This document shows, one piece after another, positions 47,710 to 55,833 of a DNA stretch of 64,000 bases (position 1 is its first letter; the number at the start of each line of letters is the position of its first letter). This DNA is from Candidatus Methanomethylophilaceae archaeon (GTDB lineage Archaea > Thermoplasmatota > Thermoplasmata > Methanomassiliicoccales > Methanomethylophilaceae). The notes under the pieces are model-generated. The model made no database searches, had not been told where the DNA came from, and was given only the letters and a program-made list of their open reading frames with translations. A program made the translations under genes and the position numbers. The stretch covers positions 1 to 64,000 of the forward strand of contig CALUHQ010000050.1 of the NCBI GenBank assembly GCA_944320485.1, in the 5' to 3' direction.

Positions 47710-48777
47710 TCAGAATGGGGCCCTGCCGTATACCATCGGGGCCCCCGTAACCGTACCCGAACCAATCGGGACCGTCGCGGAACCGTTGTATCCAGATCCG
47801 TCATAGATGACGTGTGTCCAGTTGCCGTCCCCGATATGATATGCGGAGCTCAGATGCCCCACATCGCTGTGCATGTTGTCGATAGCTGTCTCCACATAGG
47901 CGAAGCGTGTACCGTCGACATCGAAGACGGCGCTTCCGTCTGCTGACTCACCGTCAGCCAATGAGACTGCGGCCGACATGTGTCCCATGGTCGAGGACTC
48001 GAAGGCGACGAAACCCACGTCGAGACCCAGGCGGAGACCGAGGTTGACGAACAGCGTGGCGGTGTCCTCGCAGTCGCCGTATCCCGTGTAAAGGGTCTCC
48101 TCAGCCGACGCCCAGAACTCGGTCGTGCCATACTGCTCAGAATCCGACATGTACTGGATGATGTCTTGGACGAAGTACGCCAACACAGTAGCCCTCTGGA
48201 TGTTCGTGAGACCGTCCATGATGGGTTCCAGGTACTCAACGGCCTGATCGACGGCGGAGGAGTCGTCCAGCATGAACACCGGCATAGGATCGGCATAGGT
48301 GGCATGGCGGAGCCTGCCTTCATCCGTCACGGACGACCAGTAGTCCCCACTCCACATGTTGACCGAGAACACCATGTTCCTAGTCAGGCCCGAGACCGAA
48401 CCGTCCGAGGCGAACATCGGCATGCTCCAACCGTACTCGACGGACTTGGTGAAGCCCTCGCTGAACACCGCCTCGATAGATTCCACGGAATCGGTCGGGA
48501 AGGTCTCGATCATCCTGTCCGAGACCATCGTCCCGTCATCGAACCACCCGTAGAAGGACATCCCGTCCTCTGGGACGGCCCTGACGGTGAGCTCGGAGCC
48601 GTAGTCCGCGACGACCTCTACGTGTCCGAGGGAGATGTCGCTGGACTCCGGCGGGGTGACGTCGGTACCGGAAACGTCGATGCCCGATCCCCCCTCCTCA
48701 TCGAGATGGGATGCCACGGCGTAGACGCCGACGGCAACTAGGATGGTCGCGACGATGATCGCCAGCACTCTGTTCAC
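47710..48777 (-). CDS. Membrane-anchored transglutaminase-like protein
   Basis: A 355-residue protein starting at GTG 48777 behind GAGGTGATG. N-terminal anchor LAIIVATILVAVGVYAVA. An Ig-like or InlB-like unit (FYGWFDDGTMVSDRMIETFP) at about 75-95. Then FVQDIIQYMSDSEQY, TGYGDCEDTATLFVNLGLRL (Cys236) and TMGHMSAAVSL (His266) give the Cys-His core of transglutaminase-like enzymes; an Asp in FAYVETAIDNMHS may complete it. A paralogue lies at 54165-55748. These enzymes may crosslink or cut surface proteins. Last gene of the DGR operon. Confidence 0.75.
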   Translation of the reverse strand: MNRVLAIIVATILVAVGVYAVASHLDEEGGSGIDVSGTDVTPPESSDISLGHVEVVADYGSELTVRAVPEDGMSFYGWFDDGTMVSDRMIETFPTDSVESIEAVFSEGFTKSVEYGWSMPMFASDGSVSGLTRNMVFSVNMWSGDYWSSVTDEGRLRHATYADPMPVFMLDDSSAVDQAVEYLEPIMDGLTNIQRATVLAYFVQDIIQYMSDSEQYGTTEFWASAEETLYTGYGDCEDTATLFVNLGLRLGLDVGFVAFESSTMGHMSAAVSLADGESADGSAVFDVDGTRFAYVETAIDNMHSDVGHLSSAYHIGDGNWTHVIYDGSGYNGSATVPIGSGTVTGAPMVYGRAPF

Positions 48778-48788
48778 GTCCCATCACC

Positions 48789-50300
48789 TCAGAGCATGAT
48801 GTACGTCACAACCGCCGCCATGGCGCAGATAACCGCCAAGGCAACGAGAACATAGCTCACGGGTCTGACAGCGAACACTACCGCGAAAATCACTGCGAGA
48901 GCTCCGAAGAGGATCGGCAACCACCAGAGGTCGTTCCCATCATCGTCGCTAGGCTCATCTGGCTGTTCTGGGGCGGGCGGATCTGTCTCATAGGAAGAAC
49001 CTGTGGATGCGTCGTACATGATGTAGACCACGTTCTCCCCACTGGTGTTGTAGGCGCTGACCGTTATCAGGTAATCGGCCATGGCATCGTAGGTGTGTTC
49101 GGAACTGTAAGTGTTGGTGGAGGTGTCTCTCGTGGGAACATCGCTGATCTCGGATCCGTCACCCCAATCGAACCTGATGCCCTGGGCGTCCCCTATCAGG
49201 GCCGACACGTTGATGCTCAGGTTGTTCTCCGGGTCGGGCGTGACCGTGACGTCCTCCATGCTGGGGATCGACAGGTAGCTCATACCCGCCCACACACGGA
49301 GGGTGACAATCTTCGAGTCCGACACCTCTGTACCGTCGGCGGATGTGCCTGTGGCCGTGACGGAGAAGCTGTACTCCTTGTAATAGGGCCTGACGGGACG
49401 CTCGCCGAAATCGACTGCATCAGGGTCGAAGGTGACTGTGCCGTCGCCCTTGGAGGCGACGAGGCCGCTGACCGCGGGCACGACCTGGCCGATCTGGACA
49501 CCTGTCACGGAGACGAAATCCGCATCGTCGTAGTTGGTCGTCACGGTGTACGTGTTCCTGTCGACATCCTCGCATCCGACATAGGTCTCGATGACGTCGG
49601 GGGACGTTATCACGAGGTCCTGGCCGAACCCCACCGTGACGTGGACGGTGGCCGTCTCGTCTGCGAGGGAACTGCCCTCTGCGGTGGCGGAGTTGGTGGC
49701 GGTGATGTCGAAGCTCAGGCTGAACCCCTCGATGTCCTCGGGGATGTCCTGGGTGATCACGACGCGGTTGGTCTCCTGATCCCATCCGATGTAGTCGTTC
49801 TCGGGGATGTCGCAGACGACAGTGGTCTCGGTGCCTGCTGTGGCCTGGGAGATCGTCGGTGCGTACACCACCGTCCCTGCGGTCTGCCCGCCGATGACGC
49901 CTCTGCTGACGCTGCTCTCGTAGTATCCGTCTATCGTGACATGTCCGTATATCTTGAACTCGATGTTCTGTGACGCGGACTGAGTCAGATCAGAATCCAC
50001 GGTGGACGTCCATACAGCAGTGACGACGGCATGGAGGTCTCCGGAAGTGTCGATGCTGCTGAAAGATGCTCTCATGGTGCCTGTCTCCGCATCCCATACG
50101 ACACCCTCGGACCCTGAGACGGTGATCTCCGAATCCAGATTTGTCGTCGGCACGTAGATGCACGTCTGACCCGTCCTCATCTCTAGTGTGTAGATCTCGG
50201 AGTCATCAGCATCGACGCCCTGGCCGAGGACCACGAGTCCTGAGAACATGACAACCCCAATGACCAACGCGACCAAGGCCTTGTTCATACTCTCGTTCAT
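48789..50300 (-). CDS. Surface protein with Ig-like/PKD domains, multi-TM end
   Basis: A 503-residue protein with ATG 50300 after GGAGGAATAAG. Signal: LVALVIGVVMFSGLVVLGQG. Beta-rich body with IEFKIYGHVTIDGYYESSVS and IRFDWGDGSEISDVPTRDTS, the second a PKD-like domain (x-W/F-D-W-G-D-G). The end has LWWLPILFGALAVIFAVVFA and VLVALAVICAMAAVVTYIML. Paralogous in order and PKD motif to 55834-57510 (VVIEWGDGYRTIPMSNSASS), so the operon has two transglutaminase-like and two of these proteins. Confidence 0.75.
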   Translation of the reverse strand: MNESMNKALVALVIGVVMFSGLVVLGQGVDADDSEIYTLEMRTGQTCIYVPTTNLDSEITVSGSEGVVWDAETGTMRASFSSIDTSGDLHAVVTAVWTSTVDSDLTQSASQNIEFKIYGHVTIDGYYESSVSRGVIGGQTAGTVVYAPTISQATAGTETTVVCDIPENDYIGWDQETNRVVITQDIPEDIEGFSLSFDITATNSATAEGSSLADETATVHVTVGFGQDLVITSPDVIETYVGCEDVDRNTYTVTTNYDDADFVSVTGVQIGQVVPAVSGLVASKGDGTVTFDPDAVDFGERPVRPYYKEYSFSVTATGTSADGTEVSDSKIVTLRVWAGMSYLSIPSMEDVTVTPDPENNLSINVSALIGDAQGIRFDWGDGSEISDVPTRDTSTNTYSSEHTYDAMADYLITVSAYNTSGENVVYIMYDASTGSSYETDPPAPEQPDEPSDDDGNDLWWLPILFGALAVIFAVVFAVRPVSYVLVALAVICAMAAVVTYIML

Positions 50301-50321
50301 CTTATTCCTCCCGTCCTGGAA

Positions 50322-50340
50322 GGGGTCCCTGTGGGACCCC
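50322..50340. other. Intercistronic hairpin GGGGTCCC-TGT-GGGACCCC
   Basis: A perfect 8-bp stem lies between the end of the DGR target gene and the start of 48789-50300. On the minus strand it precedes the ribosome site of the next gene. It may act as a terminator, processing site or stability element. Confidence 0.5.
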
Positions 50341-50350
50341 GTTTAGGACG

Positions 50351-52678
50351 TCAGAGAACGCGCCTGAGCACGACCCCCGCAACGATTACAATCGCGATCG
50401 CCACAACAGCGTAGACCAGTATTCCGGGTCCGTCGTCCTCGTTTCCAGAGTCGTCGGTTCCGTCTGTGGTGTCAACGGTGTATGTGGAGACGGCATAGTC
50501 GCCGTCAGCATTGGTTACAGTCAAGGTGACGGTGTAGACCCCGGGTTCGGTGTACTCGTTGTAGGCGAGGACATCATCGGAGGTGTTCCCGTCGCCGAAG
50601 TCCCAATGGACCTGGTACCTTCCGTCACTGTCGGTTGCATCGAAGTAGTACAGCGAGCTGGTTCCAAGAACAGCGGTGATCTGGGCGTTGGCCGTGGGCA
50701 CCGAGGTGAACACCAGAGGGGGAACCCCCTTGGCGTACAGTGTCGTGTCCTCGTCAAGCGCCTGGGATGCGTCGTACTCGTTCACGAATCCCGAGTCATA
50801 GAACCACCCCTCGAAGACTCCCTCCACCATCAGCGGGGTGAACACGATACCCGAAGATCCTCCGGGGACCGTCAGTGTCGCGTAGTTCTGGCCTTCCACG
50901 ATGTAGGTGATGGTGATCATGGGCATCTGCCATGCGGAGTATGCCGTGACGTTGCCGCTCGGCGTGTACTGTGCCCCGACTGCATAAAAGACGCCGTCGA
51001 TGTACCATCCGGTATGGGTGTATCCGTTCACCGTACCCATACTGGGCAGAGTGTATGGGGTACCGTCAGGCTGTGCCCCAGAGGATGTCGCCAACTGATC
51101 CGAGGACTGACCGTAGTCGGTCAGCGCGCTGTGGTCGAATGTAATGGTGGAGTTATGTCTCCATACAGACGACACGGTCATGTTCTCCGTCGGCGTTACG
51201 GTATAGTTCACGGCCTGCTGTGATCCGTTCACCATCCATCCGATGTGGGTGAACTCCCCGACCGTTCCCAGGTTGGGGAGCTGGTAGCTCTCATCGGTCG
51301 GAACGAGAACGCTCGTGGCAAGGCCACTCGCGCTACCACCTGCGCCAGTAAGGGCACTGTGGTCAAAGGTTACAGTGTTGCCCGACGCCGGATCGGCGTC
51401 GAAAACAAAGGCCAGGCGCCCCCCAATGCTCGCGGTCGAGGTCGACAACGAACCGTAGGCGTACACACAGGACAACCCGTCGTCCAAGTCGTCGTACGAG
51501 CTACCGCCGACAAAGAGAACGCGGTTACTACTTGAACTGGTCCATATATAGTCATATAGTCCAGACGATGTCGATCCTCCGCTAGCTGTCGGCATACCCC
51601 AGAGTTCAGGGTGTGACGTACACGGTGATGATCCGTAACCAGAGCTGGGAAGAGATTGAGCGATGTAGGTCACATAGGTTCCCGAGGTGGCATCTGTAGG
51701 AGATGCGGACTGGTCGATGTAGTATCCGCTTCTTCCGTTGATGACGATTCCGTCCACAAAGTCGTATACGGATCCCCAGGCGTTCTCGATGAACACCTTG
51801 ACGGAGTCTGTTCCGTAAGTGGAGTTGGAGCTCGTTCCCTTGGTTCCAGCATAGGGTCCGGACTGGTCGAGCTCTCCGGTGGTGGTGTAGTAGGGGGTTC
51901 CGTCGTAGTAGCAGTCACCAAGTCCGGCGACTCCCTGTGAATCCCAGGATCCCATCACCGCTAGGGCGCAATATTTGTAGAGCTCCCACTGGTAAAAGTT
52001 CCACACCATTGCGTAGCCGTTCTGTCCCTCGCCATCGGTGTTGACAGTCTGATTGTTGGCGTAGTCACGGAAGGTAGCCCTGGTGGCACTGACCAACGGG
52101 TTTGAATCCGTGGTCGACATCAAAATCGTGGATCCGCCGACTGAAGCGGTGGATGCCTCATAGACTCCGATTCCGATGTATTCATAGACATGTCCGTTGA
52201 TTGTGTGTGCGTATGCCTCTCCGCCCGAATCGGGGTCGTTAGAGAGGACTAGACTGGTCCCGCTGGTCTTCCAGTAGACAGTCGGTAAGCACCACATTAC
52301 GTTGTAGTCCTCTCCGGCGATGCTGGTTCCATCGACCAGTTTCGTTAGGTCATCCGGATCCAGATGGCCTATCATCCTGTTGTTCTGTGCAGGATCGAAT
52401 GCCGCATAAAAGCTGTTGAACGGCCCGTAACCGTCCTCGTTGAATCCCCAGGAACCAGAGTTAGACCCGTTCAGGCTAGTCCACGTTCCCGTGGTCGAAC
52501 TGACGCCAATAGGTGATGTCCCCGATACGGTTCCTGTCGTCGAGATTGTGTAGGTGTAGATGTCGCCAGGTGCCGCGTCGGAGTCGTCATCAATCGCGAC
52601 AGGGGTGAACAACACAACGAGAGACAGAAGAACCGCGAAGGCTGCCATCATCCTACGACGGCTTTCTTTACTGTTCAT
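50351..52678 (-). CDS. DGR target: membrane-anchored protein with internal variable lectin-like domain
   Basis: A 775-residue protein. Signal/anchor MMAAFAVLLSLVVLFTPVAI. Residues about 40-430 resemble C-type-lectin/FGE-fold DGR targets: NGYAMVWNFYQWELYKYCAL, FIENAWGSVYDFVDGIVING, and a final RVLFVGG..DGLS..IGGRLAFV. The variable repeat covers residues about 385-425 (51404-51524) and closes the domain. After it come three InlB-like units (FTHIGWMVNGS, YTHTGWYIDGV, FEGWFYDSG), a PKD domain (YQVHWDFGDGNTSDDVLAYN) and an anchor (ILVYAVVAIAIVIVAGVVL). The variable face is thus displayed on a tethered stalk. ATG overlaps the RT stop. Probably the receptor-binding protein of the element. Confidence 0.9.
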   Translation of the reverse strand: MNSKESRRRMMAAFAVLLSLVVLFTPVAIDDDSDAAPGDIYTYTISTTGTVSGTSPIGVSSTTGTWTSLNGSNSGSWGFNEDGYGPFNSFYAAFDPAQNNRMIGHLDPDDLTKLVDGTSIAGEDYNVMWCLPTVYWKTSGTSLVLSNDPDSGGEAYAHTINGHVYEYIGIGVYEASTASVGGSTILMSTTDSNPLVSATRATFRDYANNQTVNTDGEGQNGYAMVWNFYQWELYKYCALAVMGSWDSQGVAGLGDCYYDGTPYYTTTGELDQSGPYAGTKGTSSNSTYGTDSVKVFIENAWGSVYDFVDGIVINGRSGYYIDQSASPTDATSGTYVTYIAQSLPSSGYGSSPCTSHPELWGMPTASGGSTSSGLYDYIWTSSSSNRVLFVGGSSYDDLDDGLSCVYAYGSLSTSTASIGGRLAFVFDADPASGNTVTFDHSALTGAGGSASGLATSVLVPTDESYQLPNLGTVGEFTHIGWMVNGSQQAVNYTVTPTENMTVSSVWRHNSTITFDHSALTDYGQSSDQLATSSGAQPDGTPYTLPSMGTVNGYTHTGWYIDGVFYAVGAQYTPSGNVTAYSAWQMPMITITYIVEGQNYATLTVPGGSSGIVFTPLMVEGVFEGWFYDSGFVNEYDASQALDEDTTLYAKGVPPLVFTSVPTANAQITAVLGTSSLYYFDATDSDGRYQVHWDFGDGNTSDDVLAYNEYTEPGVYTVTLTVTNADGDYAVSTYTVDTTDGTDDSGNEDDGPGILVYAVVAIAIVIVAGVVLRRVL
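51383..51401. other. Hairpin just past the variable repeat (retrohoming-type)
   Basis: CGACGCCG-GAT-CGGCGTCG is a perfect 8-bp stem with 3-nt loop, 2 bp past the coding-strand 3' end of the variable repeat. The template repeat has no such hairpin. In the Bordetella phage DGR a hairpin or cruciform at the same place promotes target recognition; the present role is inferred from position. Confidence 0.75.
51404..51524 (-). repeat. DGR variable repeat (VR), 121 bp
   Basis: It aligns without gaps to 53905-54025. It differs at 18 positions, all A in the coding-strand template (10 A-to-G, 5 A-to-T, 3 A-to-C). Fifteen residues differ, including all ten template Asn codons (e.g. N to S, Y, D, G, T). 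A GGGGGGCGCC block near its coding 3' end is the likely initiation-of-mutagenic-homing core. Confidence 0.97.
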
Positions 52679-53760
52679 GCATATACCTCGTAATTATCGA
52701 ACATGAACGCACGGAGTGAACGACATCCGACGATCCAACGGTCGTGATCCTCTATTGCCCACACCACGGGTCTGATGACCTTACAATACAGGTTGTAGGA
52801 ATCGCACCACTTGAGAACGCCATAATATGATGCGACCACTCCGCGATCATGCTTGTCGGGGGACTGCCCCGACTCCAGCTTCTTCATGATACTGGCCATC
52901 TCGCGCTTGATCCTGTACTTCGTCTTCTTCCTGACGAGAACATGGGTCTTGTAGATCCTGTATCCGAGAAAATCCACACCCTCAGTTCTAAGGTCTACGA
53001 TCTGCCAGTTCGGTTTGACGGAATAATCGAGCATTTCGAGCTGAGCGCTAAGCTCGATGAAGATCTTGTTCAGCCACTGCTTTGAATTGCCGAAAATGAA
53101 GTAATTGTCGGCATAACGGATGTAGCAGTGACAGTGAAGGACCTCCTTCATGTAATGATCGAGACGGTTGAGCATCAGGTTCAGGAACAGAGGCGATAGT
53201 CTGTTCCCGATGGCAATCCCGTCTCTGGGGTAGTCGTCAATGACCCTGTCGGAGTAGTTAAGAGTCCACTCATCCGCTATGTAGTCCCTTAGCGTGTCCT
53301 TCAGGATCTCTGTATTCGTAGATTCGTAGCATTTCTTAATGTCGGCGCTCAGACAGTAGATGATCTTCTCATGCTGGACATATTCCCAGGCCTGTGCCAG
53401 AGCTGAATGCGTACCGTGATTTACACGAGATGCATAACTCTGGTCGATCATCTTAGGATCCAGCTTACGTTCCAGGACCTGAGCGACACATTGATTGGCG
53501 ATTCTGTATGGATAGAGATCCTGATCCGCGATCTCGCGGACCTTTCCATGTTCGAGTCTGATGAAGAACGTATACTCGGAAGCTCTGAGGCTTTCAGTCT
53601 CGAAGAGCCACAGAAGTTCGTCCATATTCTTCTCATAATCGATCTCGAACCTGGAGACCTCTGCCTTGTCCCTCCTTGCCTGACAGGCCTTCTTGGCACC
53701 CAGTGCAAGGTTCTCGGGACTCAGAATCTCTTTCTTGACGTTCTTGATCTTCTTAGGCAT
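52675..53760 (-). CDS. DGR reverse transcriptase
   Basis: A 361-residue protein from ATG 53760 (MPKKIKNVKKEILSPENLAL); the frame is open upstream through the template repeat but that part is not RT-like. Motif A: CLSADIKKCYESTN with Asp140. Motif B: DGIAIGNRLSPLFLNLMLN (about 180-198), close to DGR RTs. Motif C: IRYADNYFIF (216-219 YADN) where Asn replaces the second Asp. Thumb: VDFLGYRIYK. Size is normal for DGR RTs (300-400). It copies the template RNA with errors at A and supplies cDNA for replacement of the variable repeat. The order template-RT-target is unusual. Stop overlaps the target ATG. Confidence 0.92.
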   Translation of the reverse strand: MPKKIKNVKKEILSPENLALGAKKACQARRDKAEVSRFEIDYEKNMDELLWLFETESLRASEYTFFIRLEHGKVREIADQDLYPYRIANQCVAQVLERKLDPKMIDQSYASRVNHGTHSALAQAWEYVQHEKIIYCLSADIKKCYESTNTEILKDTLRDYIADEWTLNYSDRVIDDYPRDGIAIGNRLSPLFLNLMLNRLDHYMKEVLHCHCYIRYADNYFIFGNSKQWLNKIFIELSAQLEMLDYSVKPNWQIVDLRTEGVDFLGYRIYKTHVLVRKKTKYRIKREMASIMKKLESGQSPDKHDRGVVASYYGVLKWCDSYNLYCKVIRPVVWAIEDHDRWIVGCRSLRAFMFDNYEVYA

Positions 53761-53904
53761 ACCATAGCCTTTGTTCTCTATCCGGACGTTCCACGATGGT
53801 ACTAGCCCAGATTGGGTCTTTTCTTGTATTTCGTCTCCAAGAGACGGGGCCCGAATCACAGGGATTGATGATGTATGAATCATCGCACTGGCGATGATAC
53901 TGAG

Positions 53905-54025
53905 AACAATTGTCAGGCGCCCCCCAATGTTCGTGTTCGAGTTCGACAACGAATTGTTGGCGTTCACATAGGACAATCCGTCGTTCAAGTCGTTGTTCGA
54001 GTTACCGCCGACATAGAGAACGCGG
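53905..54025 (-). repeat. DGR template repeat (TR), 121 bp
   Basis: Within the 53761-54164 gap between 54165-55748 and the RT. Coding strand is A-rich at variable sites (AAC/AAT codons if read as RVLYVGGNSNN..). About 30 adenines, 18 of which differ in the variable repeat; no difference at any C, G or T. It ends about 145 nt before the RT start. The remainder of the gap is a spacer open in the RT frame from 54165, which I treat as non-coding RNA. Confidence 0.97.
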
Positions 54026-54164
54026 AAAGCCCACGAGAGGGGACAGGTGTGAATGGGCCCATCCGTGGCCCCATCCATAGGGCCGTGGACAGTGAAGGGG
54101 CGATGCGTACCGCTGACGCTATCTTGTGCGTGCTGCTGGATAAGGTACGCATCGCAAAGGGTCA

Positions 54165-55748
54165 TCAGATGACCCTCCCGACTATGATTATGCCAAGGAT
54201 AATGGCCAACGCTCCTCCAACAATGTAGAGGACAGTGTGATCCTCTGATTCGCCGTTGGAATCTTCAGTGAAGGGAACATCCTCCGTCTCAACGGTCAAG
54301 GAGTCCCCTCCGTAGATCAGGTAGTGGTCGGAGCTCCCGTTCTCGACGGAAGCCTCCTCTACGATCAAGGTGACTGTCTGAACCGCGGTCTGTGTCGGTC
54401 CGACTGTCGATGTGGCAGTGAGAATCACCGTGTACGTCCCAGCCTTCGTAGCTGTTCCGCTGAGGGTCTGCATGGAATCGTCCCAAGTCAGGAAACCGCC
54501 GTTCTCGACCAGACCGTCGCCAGTGACGACGTACGTAGCGGGTAGCGTGGTCTCCGGGGTGTAGGCGAAGCCGTCGCCCACCCTCATGGGGACCGCGGGG
54601 GGATCGGAGTAGGAATCGCCGTAGACGATCCCGCCTGTCGATCTCTCGCCGTTCCCGATGCTGAGGGTGGACTCCGCGGTGAAGGTACCGTCGGAGTACA
54701 CGATGTGCGTCCATGTCCCATCGGTGATCAAATAGGAGTCACCGAGGATCCCGAACATCGGATGGTAGTTCTCGATGAGAGAGGGGTCCACGGCGGTCTC
54801 ACCGTAGGCGTATGTCACACCGTCCACGACGAAGGTCGCGACGTTCTCACCGGTCACGGCCTCGTCCTCCTCGAGGGCGACGGCGATGGACATGTGCCCG
54901 GTGCCGTCGGTCCCGTAGCGGTCCGAATCGAACGTGACGAACCCGCAGTCCACACCCATCGCGGATGCGATGGATACGAACAGGGTCGCGCCGTCCTCGC
55001 AGTCGCCATAGCCGAGGAACAACGATTCCATCGGCGTCGCCCAGAACTCCTCCTCGTCGTACAGGTTCCAGTCCGTCTCGTAATCTATCGCGTCCTGGAC
55101 GAATGCAAGGATGACCATCGACTTCTGAAGGTTGGTAAGACCCTCGGTGTAGGGCCGGAGCTGCTCCACGATGTCGGCGATGACGCCGTCATCGGTCAGC
55201 AGGGCCACGGGCGACGGGACCCTGACCTCCGAACCCCTCTGGATGTCAGATTCTAAAGAGTCGTACCAGTCGAAGGACGAGATCGAGACGTTCAGCCTCT
55301 CGGGTTCGTTCCCGAACGTGACGGAACCGTCTCCATTGAAGATTGGCATGTACCACTGGATCTCGATAGAGCGTGTCCCTCCCGAGTCGAAGTGCGCGGT
55401 GTAGTCCCTGTCCTCGTCGGCGGCGAACGTCATCGACGGGTTGTCGGTCACGAAGTTCCCTTCGCTGTCCGTCCAATAAAGGAACTGGAATCCCTCCCTG
55501 GCAACGGCACGGTAGGTAATCGTCGGGTTGTCGGGATCCGTGATGTCGTAGGACTCGGTCACGGGGATCAGGGAGCCCATGTCGATGTTGTCGACGAACG
55601 GACCGACCGAGATGGACCCGCCGTTGCCGGTGGTCCCATCGGGATCAGAACCGGTGTTCCCGTCCTCCGAGTCGAACATCCCGTAGGCGAGAACGGCGAT
55701 GACTGCCACCGCTATGACCGCAACCAACACGGTCTGAGGCTTGATCAT
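54165..55748 (-). CDS. Membrane-anchored transglutaminase-like protein
   Basis: A 527-residue protein from ATG 55748 after GGAGGTGATGAT. Anchor: VLVAVIAVAVIAVLAYGMF. An InlB-like FLYWTDSEGNFVTDNPSMTF unit. The enzyme core has FLGYGDCEDGATLFVSIASA (Cys250), GHMSIAVALEEDE (His285) and a possible Asp in TAVDPS (321). After it: a Pro/Gly spacer, an Ig-like domain (LSGTATKAGTYTVILTATST) and a C-terminal anchor (TVLYIVGGALAIILGIIIVG). Paralogue of 47710-48777 but with a second anchor. TGA overlaps the upstream edge of the template region. Confidence 0.75.
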   Translation of the reverse strand: MIKPQTVLVAVIAVAVIAVLAYGMFDSEDGNTGSDPDGTTGNGGSISVGPFVDNIDMGSLIPVTESYDITDPDNPTITYRAVAREGFQFLYWTDSEGNFVTDNPSMTFAADEDRDYTAHFDSGGTRSIEIQWYMPIFNGDGSVTFGNEPERLNVSISSFDWYDSLESDIQRGSEVRVPSPVALLTDDGVIADIVEQLRPYTEGLTNLQKSMVILAFVQDAIDYETDWNLYDEEEFWATPMESLFLGYGDCEDGATLFVSIASAMGVDCGFVTFDSDRYGTDGTGHMSIAVALEEDEAVTGENVATFVVDGVTYAYGETAVDPSLIENYHPMFGILGDSYLITDGTWTHIVYSDGTFTAESTLSIGNGERSTGGIVYGDSYSDPPAVPMRVGDGFAYTPETTLPATYVVTGDGLVENGGFLTWDDSMQTLSGTATKAGTYTVILTATSTVGPTQTAVQTVTLIVEEASVENGSSDHYLIYGGDSLTVETEDVPFTEDSNGESEDHTVLYIVGGALAIILGIIIVGRVI

Positions 55749-55790
55749 ATCATCACCTCCGAGTGATTGACATCGACCGACCGGGAAGGG

Positions 55791-55810
55791 AGGGTCGGGA
55801 ACCCGACCCT
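55791..55810. other. Intercistronic hairpin AGGGTCGGG-AA-CCCGACCCT
   Basis: A perfect 9-bp stem with a 2-nt loop lies between 55834-57510 and 54165-55748. Same style as the hairpins at 4353 and 50322. Confidence 0.55.
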
Positions 55811-55833
55811 GTTTCATCCGGTCGGATCGAAGA

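Noticed and set aside
51404-54025. Template and variable repeats as ordinary gene duplication
   Set aside because: Ordinary divergence would also touch C, G and T and silent sites evenly; all 18 changes are at template A.
53761-54165. 135-residue N-terminal extension of the RT
   Set aside because: The frame is open, but it contains the template repeat and no RT-like sequence; the RT core begins at 53760. In DGRs the template is non-coding.
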